From contig NZ_OY780936.1 in the NCBI RefSeq assembly GCF_963675905.1, forward strand, positions 930,001-994,000: a DNA stretch of 64,000 bases, in the 5' to 3' direction. Both the position numbers and the translations under genes were made by a program. Origin of the DNA: an uncultured Bacteroides sp. (GTDB lineage: Bacteria > Bacteroidota > Bacteroidia > Bacteroidales > Bacteroidaceae). Below are positions 53,341 through 62,037 of the stretch, one piece after another. Under the pieces are notes generated by a model, which ran no database searches, was not told the DNA's origin, and was given only the letters and a program-made list of their open reading frames with translations. The stretch's first letter is position 1, and each line of letters begins with the position of its first letter.

Positions 53341-55848
53341 TTACTTAAAACTGACTTCTACACTAGCTCCCTTGTAGATTGGAATTTCTATAAATATCTC
53401 TTTGCTGAATTTTTTATTAATTCCTTTTCCTTTAACCTGTACCGTTTTGACATTCTCCGGAACTTTTAGCTTATAAGTTCCTCCGTAGGTCGATTTAATA
53501 GTAGCAAATGTGGGCTTCCCATTTTTCCAGGAAACATCAACAGTAGCACCTCCACGCACTTTTAAGCCGTTGAAAATTCCTTCATCCCAACTAGTTGGAA
53601 TAGCTGGTAACAGATTGATAAACCCTTCGTGACTTTGAAGTAACATTTCCATTATTCCGGCTGCACCACCAAAGTTTCCGTCAATCTGGAAAGGAGGATG
53701 TGCACAGAATAAGTTAGGGAATGTTCCTCCGCCTCTTTTGCCTGGTGTTTCAGGCTGATAACTTGGAGTAAGCAGGCTTTTAAATAATTTGTAAGCACGA
53801 TTACCGTCACCCAGTCTCGACCAGAAATTCATTTTCCATGCACGCGACCATCCTGTTGCTTCATCACCTCTTCGATTAAGAGTTACTTTACATGCTTCAG
53901 CCAGTTCCGGAGTCTTGCTAAGTGTTATTTGATTCCCGGGATGTAAACCGTAAAGATGTGACACATGGCGGTGGTGAATATCTGTTTCTTTATAATCTTT
54001 GAGCCATTCCATCAGATAACCATCTTTACTTACCTGGAAAGGAGGTAGCTTAAGTGAAGCAGCACTAAGCTGCTTGCGATATTCTTCATCGCATCCTAAA
54101 ATTTGAGATGCTTTTATTACATTTGAGAAAAGTTCTCTAACTAGTTCGTTGTCCATTGTAGGTCCCATACAAATACTTACCGGTTCTGAGCCTTCTTTTG
54201 TATAAAAACTGTTTTCCGGTGATGAGCTGGGAGCGGTAACTAGCCAACCATGAGTTGGTTCTTCAATCATGGTAGAGAGAAAAAATTCTGATGCACCTTT
54301 TAATATTGGATAAATTTGCTTCAAATAAGATTGGCCATCTTCCATTTTGTTATCTCCCAAAAACTCATAATGGTCCCACAAATGAGCACATAGCCATGCA
54401 CCGCCAGTGTTGGTTGCTCCCCAGGATGGATGTTCGCCAGGGGCAGTATAGTTCCACACGTTAGTCATCATGTGTGCAACCCATCCTTTTGCTTTATCTC
54501 CGTAGAAAGCTTTTGCTGATTTCTCGCCAGAATCTGTCAGATTGTTTGTCAGGCTCAGAAGAGGCTGATATAAATCAGATAAATTCCCTGGTTCCATTAA
54601 CCAATAATTCATCTGTATATTGATGTTCAGATGGTAGTCACCATTCCACGGAGTACTTATGGTATTTGCCCATAATCCCTGTAAGTTGGGTGGGAGAGTA
54701 CTGGGACGCGTACTGCTGATAAACAGGTAACGTCCGTATTGCATATAAAGTGCTGCCAGTGCGGGATCATCATCTAATTGGAATAAACGAATGCGTTCAT
54801 CGGTTGTTAATTGTAATTTATGTTGGTAATTTGCCGTCATAGAGTTAACATTACCAATGTTGACTTTTACACGATTGAAATATGATGCATAATCAGTTAT
54901 ATGGTCGTTTTTAATTTTATTGTATGAAATAGCAAAAGCTTTATTCATTAATGAGTCTACAGATGATTTATATTGTTGTCCTTCAATTTTAAAATCAGTG
55001 CCTGTAGAAATGTATAATTCAACACTGTTGGCATTCTTAACTTCCAGCCCATCATCTTTTACAGAAACAGAACCTCCGTGTGTTTTTGCCCGGAGTTTAG
55101 CAGTAAAAGATACTCCATCTTTTCCATCTGCTCCACTGTCTAATACCCCTTCCATTACTAATTGATTCTTTTCTGCACTTATTTTAGCTCGTTCCGGTCG
55201 GTTCAGCATAGCTTTAAATGAAACAGCACCAATTACATTGGGAGCACTTATTCTGATAACCATTACATCTTTTGTTCTGGATACAAAATATTCACGTATA
55301 TATTCAATTCCATTTTTATAAAAGTGCGTTTTGGCAACAGCGTTATTCAAATCTAGTTCTCGTTCGTAAGAATCTTGCCTATTGTAATCTGGCGAATTCT
55401 TTTTTGCTTCTTTTTTATAAGTATAATCAATTACAAGGTTTCCCAGCATCTGATAACTACCATAGGTGCCTCCTTTTTCCGGTTTTACAGGAACGAAGTG
55501 CTTATACATAACATCTTGAGCTTCTTCATTTTTCCCTTCTAATAATAAGGCTCTGATTTGAGGTAAATAGGTTGCAGCTTCCGGATTGTTATAATTAGCC
55601 TCTGAACCTGACCACATCGTAATATCATTGAGAACAATAAGTTCCTTTTCAATTCCTCCGTCCGGCATCATGCCTAATCGTCCGTTGCCAAGTGGCAGTG
55701 TTTCTTCCCATAGTTTAGCTGGACTATTATAATGTATCCGAAGGTTAGGATCAGCAATCTCTCCACTTTTCTTTGCATTAACAGGTATGCTTGTGGTAGA
55801 AAATAATGCTAAAAAGAAAATCAAAAATTTCGAGAATTCTTTTTTCAT
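53341..55848 (-). CDS. GH95 alpha-fucosidase family enzyme
   Basis: Encodes 835 residues with a signal peptide (FLIFFLALFSTTSIPVNA). N-terminal beta-sandwich: LRIHYNSPAKLWEETLPLGNGRLG and NDITMWSGS. The (alpha/alpha)6 catalytic domain includes STRPSTLPPNLQGLWAN, the Asn pair in NGDYHLNINIQMNYW that activates water, HPSWGATNTGGAW, a candidate acid Glu in the APSSSPENSFY region, and HRHVSHLYGLHPG with GRGDEATGWSRAW-like sequence. GH95 enzymes are inverting alpha-1,2-L-fucosidases, and some act on alpha-L-galactose in pectin. Exported, probably periplasmic or surface. A 17-bp palindrome lies 41 bases upstream of the start codon. Confidence 0.88.
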   Translation of the reverse strand: MKKEFSKFLIFFLALFSTTSIPVNAKKSGEIADPNLRIHYNSPAKLWEETLPLGNGRLGMMPDGGIEKELIVLNDITMWSGSEANYNNPEAATYLPQIRALLLEGKNEEAQDVMYKHFVPVKPEKGGTYGSYQMLGNLVIDYTYKKEAKKNSPDYNRQDSYERELDLNNAVAKTHFYKNGIEYIREYFVSRTKDVMVIRISAPNVIGAVSFKAMLNRPERAKISAEKNQLVMEGVLDSGADGKDGVSFTAKLRAKTHGGSVSVKDDGLEVKNANSVELYISTGTDFKIEGQQYKSSVDSLMNKAFAISYNKIKNDHITDYASYFNRVKVNIGNVNSMTANYQHKLQLTTDERIRLFQLDDDPALAALYMQYGRYLFISSTRPSTLPPNLQGLWANTISTPWNGDYHLNINIQMNYWLMEPGNLSDLYQPLLSLTNNLTDSGEKSAKAFYGDKAKGWVAHMMTNVWNYTAPGEHPSWGATNTGGAWLCAHLWDHYEFLGDNKMEDGQSYLKQIYPILKGASEFFLSTMIEEPTHGWLVTAPSSSPENSFYTKEGSEPVSICMGPTMDNELVRELFSNVIKASQILGCDEEYRKQLSAASLKLPPFQVSKDGYLMEWLKDYKETDIHHRHVSHLYGLHPGNQITLSKTPELAEACKVTLNRRGDEATGWSRAWKMNFWSRLGDGNRAYKLFKSLLTPSYQPETPGKRGGGTFPNLFCAHPPFQIDGNFGGAAGIMEMLLQSHEGFINLLPAIPTSWDEGIFNGLKVRGGATVDVSWKNGKPTFATIKSTYGGTYKLKVPENVKTVQVKGKGINKKFSKEIFIEIPIYKGASVEVSFK

Positions 55849-55888
55849 AATAAGTTGTTAGTTTAGGTTGATTGTTATATTTGTTAGT

Positions 55889-55905
55889 GTTTAGCACTGC
55901 TAAAC
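55889..55905. promoter_or_regulatory. Palindrome before GH95
   Basis: GTTTAGCACTGCTAAAC has perfect 8-base arms around one central base, 41 bases upstream of the GH95 start codon on the minus strand. The position suits an operator. The cognate regulator is not visible nearby. Confidence 0.45.
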
Positions 55906-55955
55906 GATCAGAGTTTTTAGAATAACAGCAAGAATATCTGGAACTCTAAATATTA

Positions 55956-56327
55956 CTAAAAACAAGTAATAAAATGGGGCATAAAAATAATAAGTCCAAC
56001 TATGGCAGCAGCAATAGCACATATTAAAACTGCACCCGCGGCGATATCTTTTACATCGCCTGCTATCTTGTTTTCTTGTGGAGAGACTAAATTTACCAAC
56101 CGCTCAATGGAAGTGTTAAATGCTTCTGCTGCAAAGACAATACCTATACAAAGAATAATACTTATCCATTCAAAAGTGTTGATTTGAAAAATAATGCCGC
56201 AAATTATTACAGCAAAGGTTATAGAAGAATGTATCCATGCATTATGTTCTTTAAAAAGAAAGCTACCTATGCCTTTCCAGGCATAGGTGAAACTTTTTAA
56301 TCTTTTCTTTATGCTGAAATTCTCCAT
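55956..56327 (-). CDS. dgkA: Diacylglycerol/undecaprenol kinase
   Basis: Encodes 123 residues with three membrane helices and the DgkA signature EAFNTSIERLVNLVSPQENKIAGDVKDIAAGAVL, including the catalytic Glu and the DxKDxAA motif. It phosphorylates diacylglycerol or undecaprenol using ATP at the inner membrane, recycling lipid carriers. The start lies 4 bases after the relA stop, so it is co-transcribed and probably translationally coupled with the stringent-response enzyme. Confidence 0.92.
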   Translation of the reverse strand: MENFSIKKRLKSFTYAWKGIGSFLFKEHNAWIHSSITFAVIICGIIFQINTFEWISIILCIGIVFAAEAFNTSIERLVNLVSPQENKIAGDVKDIAAGAVLICAIAAAIVGLIIFMPHFITCF

Positions 56328-56331
56328 AACT

Positions 56332-58548
56332 TTAATTACGACTTATTTGCTTAACGCCCTTAACACCCTGAAGTTTTTTAATTAGGGCATCCAGGCGGGA
56401 AGTATCGTCAATGGTAACGGAAAGTGTTCCTGAGAAAAGTCCATCGTGTGAACTAACATTTATTGATCTCAGATTTACATCCTTCTCTTTTGAAATTATA
56501 GAAGAAATATTAGTTACGATTCCAATATCATCGTGTCCAATAACTCTAAGAGTAATAGAATATTGTTTACCTACAGCTTTCCCGGCCCAGCGAGCTTTAA
56601 CTATACGATAACCGAAACGTTCCATCATCTGAGGAGCATTTGGACAATCTGCACGGTGAATCTTAATACCACCGGATACGGTAACAAATCCAAAAACATC
56701 ATCACCATAGATTGGATTACAACATTTAGCAAGTTTAAAATCCAACCCCTTCAGATCTTGATCAATAACCAATACATCATCCTTTGCAGCTTTCTCATCA
56801 ACAACAGATTGAAGATTATATGTTTCTGCACTTCTGTAAGGAACATCTTCATGACTTTCTGTTTCCTTCTTCAACATTTCGTTATATCTTTCGAGAATGT
56901 CGTTGATGTCCAGAGTTTCGTCGGCTATCTTAAGGTAAAAGTCTGTAACGGTTTTGAATCCAGACTTTTTTATTAAGCGCATCATTACAGCTTCATCATA
57001 TTCAAGCTTACGATTCTTGAACTTTCTTTGAAGAGTCTCTTTTGCAAATTCAGTTTGTTTGCCTGCTATCTCCTTTAATTCCTGACGAATTTTGTTACGT
57101 GCCTTTGAAGTTGTTACAATATTCAGCCAGTCTTGCTTTGGAAATTGTGTATTAGATGTTGTAATTTCAACTTGATCTCCACTGCTGAGAGTTTGTTTCA
57201 ATTGAACATTTTTTCCATTAACTCTGGCGCCAACACATTTACAACCTATTTTACTATGGATGTGAAATGCAAAATCAAGTACAGTTGCTCCTTTAGGAAG
57301 TTTAAACAAATCTCCTTTTGGGGTAAAGACAAAAACCTCGTCTTCATAAAGATCAAGCTTAAACCTATCCATCACTTTCATAGAGTCATCATCAGCATTC
57401 TCTAAAGCCTCACGTACAGAAGAAAGCCATTCATCCAGTCCACTTTCCCCTTTAACTCCTTTATACTTCCAGTGGGCAGCTAGTCCTCGCTCAGCTATAT
57501 CGTCCATACGGCGAGTTCTTATCTGCACTTCAACCCATTTGCCTTCCGGACCCATAACTGTTATATGAAGTGATTCATATCCGTTACTTTTAGGTATTGA
57601 TAACCAGTCGCGTAAACGTTTTGGATTAGGTTGATACATATCCGTAATGATGGAATATGCTTGCCAGCAATCTACTTTTTCACGATCAAAATCAGACTCT
57701 ATAATAATTCGGATAGCAAACAAATCATAAATTCCTTCAAAAGGAGTTTTTTGTTTCATCATCTTATTCCAGATGGAATGAATAGATTTTGTTCGTCCCT
57801 TAATATCAAATGTAAGTCCGGCATTTTCAAGCTTCTTCTTAATAGGCTCAATAAACGTCTGGATATACTTATCACGGGAAGCTTTGGTTTCATTAAGCTT
57901 GTCTTTAATCTGATAATAAGTCTCTTTACGAGTATATTTTAGTGAAAGATCTTCTAATTCAGATTTTAACTTGTAAAGTCCTAACTTATGCGCAAGTGGA
58001 GCATATAGATATGCTGCTTCATTAGCAACTTTAAGGCGGTCTTCAGCATTAGGCGAATTTTTTATCTGACGCATAATATTCACCCTATCGGCTATCATAA
58101 TTAGTATAACCCGCATGTCTTCAGCAAATGAAATCAGAAGATTACGAAAGTTTTCTGATTCTATAGCTGGACTTTTAGCATAAAGCTCGCTGGTTTTAAC
58201 TAAACCTTTTATAATAACTGCCACGTCTTCTCCATACATTTCACGTATAGATTCAATAGTGCAAAAATTACTTTTTACCATTTCATGGAGCATGATCCCT
58301 AAAATCCATGATCCTTTCATTCCAATTTCTTCCGAAACAATTATTGCTGTCTGCATATCCCTTATTATAGGGTTCATGTCAAAACTGTTTCGTAGCATGC
58401 AATTGGCTTGAATAGCTTCGAAAAGGTGCTTCTTTAATTTCTGTATATCTTCCCGGCTTATGCTGTCTCCTGCCGTATACAGTAATTTTCTATATAAAGA
58501 GCGTAGATCTGCTATCTCTTTATCTGTGAAAAATGAGGTATCTTCCAT
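56332..58548 (-). CDS. relA: RelA/SpoT-family (p)ppGpp synthetase with altered HD site
   Basis: Encodes 738 residues. An N-terminal hydrolase-like domain (about 40-190) has MLHEMVK where active hydrolases carry His-Asp (His88, Glu89), while RVNIMRQI remains. The synthetase domain (about 240-360) keeps YDLFAIRIII, RDWLSIPKSNGYESLHI and VEVQIRTRRMDDIAERGLAAHWKYK. TGS (VFVFTPKGDLFKLPKGATVLDFAFHIHSKIG), a zinc-finger-like region (LAKCCNPIYGDDVFGFV) and a C-terminal ACT domain follow. It should synthesise (p)ppGpp in response to ribosome-bound uncharged tRNA. The Asp-to-Glu change suggests a weak or absent hydrolase, so a second SpoT-like enzyme is expected elsewhere in the genome. First gene of an operon with dgkA. 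Confidence 0.88.
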   Translation of the reverse strand: MEDTSFFTDKEIADLRSLYRKLLYTAGDSISREDIQKLKKHLFEAIQANCMLRNSFDMNPIIRDMQTAIIVSEEIGMKGSWILGIMLHEMVKSNFCTIESIREMYGEDVAVIIKGLVKTSELYAKSPAIESENFRNLLISFAEDMRVILIMIADRVNIMRQIKNSPNAEDRLKVANEAAYLYAPLAHKLGLYKLKSELEDLSLKYTRKETYYQIKDKLNETKASRDKYIQTFIEPIKKKLENAGLTFDIKGRTKSIHSIWNKMMKQKTPFEGIYDLFAIRIIIESDFDREKVDCWQAYSIITDMYQPNPKRLRDWLSIPKSNGYESLHITVMGPEGKWVEVQIRTRRMDDIAERGLAAHWKYKGVKGESGLDEWLSSVREALENADDDSMKVMDRFKLDLYEDEVFVFTPKGDLFKLPKGATVLDFAFHIHSKIGCKCVGARVNGKNVQLKQTLSSGDQVEITTSNTQFPKQDWLNIVTTSKARNKIRQELKEIAGKQTEFAKETLQRKFKNRKLEYDEAVMMRLIKKSGFKTVTDFYLKIADETLDINDILERYNEMLKKETESHEDVPYRSAETYNLQSVVDEKAAKDDVLVIDQDLKGLDFKLAKCCNPIYGDDVFGFVTVSGGIKIHRADCPNAPQMMERFGYRIVKARWAGKAVGKQYSITLRVIGHDDIGIVTNISSIISKEKDVNLRSINVSSHDGLFSGTLSVTIDDTSRLDALIKKLQGVKGVKQISRN

Positions 58549-58617
58549 AACTTTTCAATTTCTGAGGTAAAAGTAGTTTTTTTCTTTCTTTTATGGGTTA
58601 TGATAAATAACTTTTTG

Positions 58618-58625
58618 TACTTTTG
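58618..58625 (+). promoter_or_regulatory. Minus-7 box of the DUF4301 gene
   Basis: TACTTTTG matches TAnnTTTG, 26 bases before the ATG at 58652, in the short gap between divergent relA and DUF4301 genes. Confidence 0.5.
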
Positions 58626-58651
58626 GAAGTGAAATTAATACTTTGATACTT

Positions 58652-60178
58652 ATGATTACAAATCAAGACAAAGAGTTACTCGCTAAAAAGGGTATTTCTG
58701 AAATTCAGATAGAAAGTCAACTTTTATGCTTCGTAAAAGGGTTTCCTTACTTGAAGCTAGATTCAGCAGCATCTATAGAAAAAGGAATTCTGGAATTAGA
58801 TGCGGAAACTCAAAAGGAATATCTTTCAGCATGGGAAAAGTACATAACAGGAGATAAAACTATTGTGAAATTTGTTCCGGCATCAGGAGCTGCAAGTAGG
58901 ATGTTTAAGAATCTTTTTGAGTTTTTGGAAGCTAATTATAATGAGCCGGTTACAACATTTGAACAAGATTTTTTTGCTCATATTGCTAATTTTGCTTTTT
59001 ATGAAGATTTGAATGTTGTATGCTTGAAAAATGAAAAGCAAGATATTTCATCATTAATTAATTCTGGTAATTATAAAGCTGTTGTAGCAAATCTTCTTAA
59101 CGAAGCCGGATTAAATTACGGCTCTCTTCCAAAAGGTTTATTGAAATTTCATAAATACATAGATGGCGCAAGAACACCGATGGAAGAGCATTTGGCGGAA
59201 GGCGCTATGTACGCTTCTGGCAAATCAGGAAAGGTAAATGTGCACTTTACTGTTTCGACAGAGCATCGTAAGCTTTTTGAAGCTTTAGTTGAGGAAAAAA
59301 CAGAGAAATATTCAAAGAATTTCAATGTGGAATATTGTGTTTCTTTTTCGGAACAAAAACCAAGTACAGATACTGTGGCTGCAGACAAGGATAATAAACC
59401 TTTCCGTAATGAAGATGGTAGTTTGCTGTTTCGTCCGGGTGGTCATGGTGCACTGATTGAAAATTTAAACGATTTAGATGCTGACATTGTGTTTATAAAG
59501 AATATAGATAATGTTGTTCCGGATAAACTAAAAGAAGATACGATACTTTATAAAAAACTTATTGCGGGCGTTTTGGTAGCGTTGCAATCTCAAGCGTTTA
59601 AGTATCTCGAACTTTTAGATAGTGGTAAATATACAGCTGAACAAATTAGAGAAATAATACAGTTTGTGCAGAAAAAATTGTATTGTAAGAATCCGGATAC
59701 AAAAGTTTTGGAAGATGCAGATCTTGTACTCTACCTGAAAAACAAGCTAAACCGTCCGATGCGAGTTTGTGGTATGGTTAAAAACGTAGGAGAACCAGGA
59801 GGCGGTCCTTTCCTTGCATATAACTCTGATGGAACTGTCTCTTTGCAAATATTGGAAAGTTCTCAGATTGACATGAGCGATTCTAAATCAAAAGATATGT
59901 TTGAGAAAGGAACTCATTTCAACCCTGTAGATTTAGTTTGTTCAGTTCGTGATTATAAAGGACATAAATTTGACCTTACTAATTTTGTAGATCCTGCAAC
60001 TGGTTTTATTTCAAATAAATCAAAAAATGGAAAAGATCTGAAAGCTTTAGAATTGCCAGGATTATGGAATGGGGCAATGAGTGATTGGAGTACTGTTTTT
60101 GTAGAAGTGCCTCTTTCTACTTTTAATCCTGTGAAAACTGTAAATGATTTGCTTCGTCCTCAACATCAAAATAATTAG
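58652..60178 (+). CDS. DUF4301-family protein
   Basis: About 508 residues from the ATG at 58652; a TTG at 58643 opens the frame earlier but gives no better leader. The N-terminus QDKELLAKKGISEIQIESQL and the later VKFVPASGAASRMFKNLFEF, RTPMEEHLAEGAMYA, FRPGGHGALIENLNDLDADIVFIKNIDNVVP and MRVCGMVKNVGEPGGGPF are what I associate with DUF4301, a Bacteroidetes family. The GGHGALIENLN and VFIKNIDN segments resemble nucleotide-sugar pyrophosphorylase folds, so a nucleotidyltransferase-like activity is plausible but unproven. Cytoplasmic, no signal peptide. Monocistronic with a terminator after it. Confidence 0.8.
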   Translation: MITNQDKELLAKKGISEIQIESQLLCFVKGFPYLKLDSAASIEKGILELDAETQKEYLSAWEKYITGDKTIVKFVPASGAASRMFKNLFEFLEANYNEPVTTFEQDFFAHIANFAFYEDLNVVCLKNEKQDISSLINSGNYKAVVANLLNEAGLNYGSLPKGLLKFHKYIDGARTPMEEHLAEGAMYASGKSGKVNVHFTVSTEHRKLFEALVEEKTEKYSKNFNVEYCVSFSEQKPSTDTVAADKDNKPFRNEDGSLLFRPGGHGALIENLNDLDADIVFIKNIDNVVPDKLKEDTILYKKLIAGVLVALQSQAFKYLELLDSGKYTAEQIREIIQFVQKKLYCKNPDTKVLEDADLVLYLKNKLNRPMRVCGMVKNVGEPGGGPFLAYNSDGTVSLQILESSQIDMSDSKSKDMFEKGTHFNPVDLVCSVRDYKGHKFDLTNFVDPATGFISNKSKNGKDLKALELPGLWNGAMSDWSTVFVEVPLSTFNPVKTVNDLLRPQHQNN

Positions 60179-60198
60179 TTGAAATCGATAAGAAATAA

Positions 60199-60257
60199 AA
60201 GGCTGTTCTGAAAAAATATTTATATTTTAAAGTATAAGTATCTTTTGGAACAGCCTT
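60199..60257. terminator. Hairpin between convergent genes
   Basis: AAGGCTGTTC (60199-60208) pairs perfectly with GAACAGCCTT (60248-60257) around an A/T-rich 39-base loop that can itself pair. It serves the DUF4301 gene. Confidence 0.65.
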
Positions 60258-60359
60258 AATTGTTTGTGATATTATATCTAATTTTTTTTTTCTTCTTTTG
60301 TTATGATGATGGAGTTTCTATAAGATTGTGTCTGATAGAAACTGTTTGAAGCTAAGATA

Positions 60360-61070
60360 TTAATAAGAAAATAACTTGCTGGAACTGTTTTTTGTATAAT
60401 AAATATCTTTGTTTCTATTGTAAAATTTAGATAAACCGAATAATTCCGATGAAGATATGGTTGTTGTAGAATTGTAATATCTAGTAGATTCGATCATAGC
60501 TTCTGCAACTCTTCTGGCATGAATAGGCCGATGTTCATGGAATAAACCTATTTTGCATAATGCTTTGCTTATTGCAAGTCCCATTGTTTCACCCACACGT
60601 TTTTCATGCCTATTTCCATAAAGTTGAGCTGGTCTTACAATGATGATTTTTTTGAAAGAAAGTTTTTTTACTGCCTCCTCTAATTCTCCTTTCATTCTAA
60701 GATAGAAAAAGGAGGATTTACTATTGGCTCCGATAGATGAAATAAGAATATATTCGCCAACTCTGTTCATTGAAGCGGTTCTCGCGAAGCTATATTGATA
60801 CGTAAAATCTACTTCATATTGTTTTTCTTTACTTTCTGCTTTTGACACTGTAGTTCCTATGCATGAAAACAGCACATCCCCTTTAACCAGATCTCTCCAG
60901 TCTTCAGGTTTCGAGAAGTTTATTAAATGCTCTTCGAGTTTTGAATTAGAGATGTTTAAAGATCTACGTCCAAACACCTTGATCTTTTCAAAATCCTGGT
61001 CGTTTAATAGCAAATCAACCAGTTGAGCTCCCACCAACCCAGTTCCACCAATAACGATCGCTGTTTTCAT
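60360..61070 (-). CDS. NAD(P)-binding atypical SDR protein
   Basis: About 236 residues from the ATG at 61070; another ATG four codons earlier (61082) is possible. The glycine-rich cofactor loop is AIVIGGTGLVGAQLV, followed by KVFGRRSL, DVLFSCIGTT and YILISSIGANSKSSFFYLRMKGELEEAV, whose Tyr and Lys may be the catalytic pair. IIIVRPAQLYG is also typical. It resembles the atypical short-chain dehydrogenase group near TIP30/HTATIP2 and YbjT, often annotated as NAD-dependent epimerase or oxidoreductase. Substrate unknown. The IS21 element is inserted about 180 bases upstream of its start. Confidence 0.8.
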   Translation of the reverse strand: MKTAIVIGGTGLVGAQLVDLLLNDQDFEKIKVFGRRSLNISNSKLEEHLINFSKPEDWRDLVKGDVLFSCIGTTVSKAESKEKQYEVDFTYQYSFARTASMNRVGEYILISSIGANSKSSFFYLRMKGELEEAVKKLSFKKIIIVRPAQLYGNRHEKRVGETMGLAISKALCKIGLFHEHRPIHARRVAEAMIESTRYYNSTTTISSSELFGLSKFYNRNKDIYYTKNSSSKLFSY

Positions 61071-61242
61071 AGTGTGTCTCATTTAGCTGCAAAAGATAAA
61101 ATTAATAAAAATAGTTGATTTTAATAGATTAACATTCATTTATTTTTTCCGGTTTCTTAAAAATGTTTCAATAGGAACTAGTTGTTAACTGACATGGGCT
61201 ATTAAAACTTATAATATTTGTAAAAATCCCATTAATATTGCA

Positions 61243-61249
61243 GATACAA
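61243..61249. other. Target-site duplication, left
   Basis: GATACAA directly before the left end of the IS21 element matches GATACAA at 63840-63846 after the right end. Counting four matching bases TGCA before it, the direct repeat is 11 bp. Confidence 0.7.
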
Positions 61250-61307
61250 TGCATAGGACTATATCCGTTCACTTTGGATTAATGATTTTTGATATGACAC
61301 TCCAAAA

Positions 61308-62024
61308 TTAATTCTTTTTTCTTAAACTTTCTCCTTTTTGTTCAAAACGATGTGAGGTATGAACTATTCTATCCAGTGCTGCATCAGCAATAAGTCCGTT
61401 TCCGATAACATCAAACCACTTTGATGCAGGTAGCTGACCTACGATTATAGTTGACTTTAGTGCATGTCTATCTTCCAAAATCTCCATAAAATCATTCTGC
61501 TGATTACCTTCAAGAACATTCATTCCAAAGTCATCGATAATAAGTAAATCAGCTTTGGCTATCTTTTCAAACAGCTTAATGGATATTCCTTCTATACGGG
61601 CTAATTTGAGTTGGGCTAACAGCTTTTGCATATTATAATACTGAACTCTGTAACCTTGAAAACAAGCTTTGTAACCAAGTGCTGTAGCAAGAAAACTTTT
61701 TCCGCAACCCGAAGCACCGGTAACAATAATAGAATCCCCCTTTTTAATGTAATCACCTGTTCCAAGACGGGCTACTTTTCCTGCATCAACTCCTCTTGCT
61801 GCATCTATCATCAGTTCCTCAAATGAGGCTTTATAACGAAAATGTGCTTCTTTTATCAACCGTTCATTCTTTTTGGTTGAGCGTTCTTCACGCTCTGATT
61901 GTAACATTAGCGTTAATCCGTCAATTAAGGTCAGACTGTCCGTTTCTGTAAGTGATTGCCAGAACCTGGCCATTCCAGGGAGCTTCAGCGCATGAAGCTC
62001 TTTCAAAATTTCATCCATAATCAT
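61308..62024 (-). CDS. istB: IS21 helper ATPase IstB
   Basis: About 238 residues from the ATG at 62024; the next in-frame ATG at 62018 is equally plausible and the open frame extends to 62060. Typical IstB: HALKLPGMARFWQ at the N-terminus, Walker A GASGCGKSFLATALG, Walker B LLIIDDFGM, and the sensor region LEDRHALKSTIIVGQLPASKW. It is an AAA+ ATPase that assembles on DNA and activates the IstA transposase for insertion and target choice. It starts 13-20 bases after the istA stop and appears intact. Confidence 0.92.
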   Translation of the reverse strand: MIMDEILKELHALKLPGMARFWQSLTETDSLTLIDGLTLMLQSEREERSTKKNERLIKEAHFRYKASFEELMIDAARGVDAGKVARLGTGDYIKKGDSIIVTGASGCGKSFLATALGYKACFQGYRVQYYNMQKLLAQLKLARIEGISIKLFEKIAKADLLIIDDFGMNVLEGNQQNDFMEILEDRHALKSTIIVGQLPASKWFDVIGNGLIADAALDRIVHTSHRFEQKGESLRKKN

Positions 62025-62037
62025 AAAGTTTAATTTG

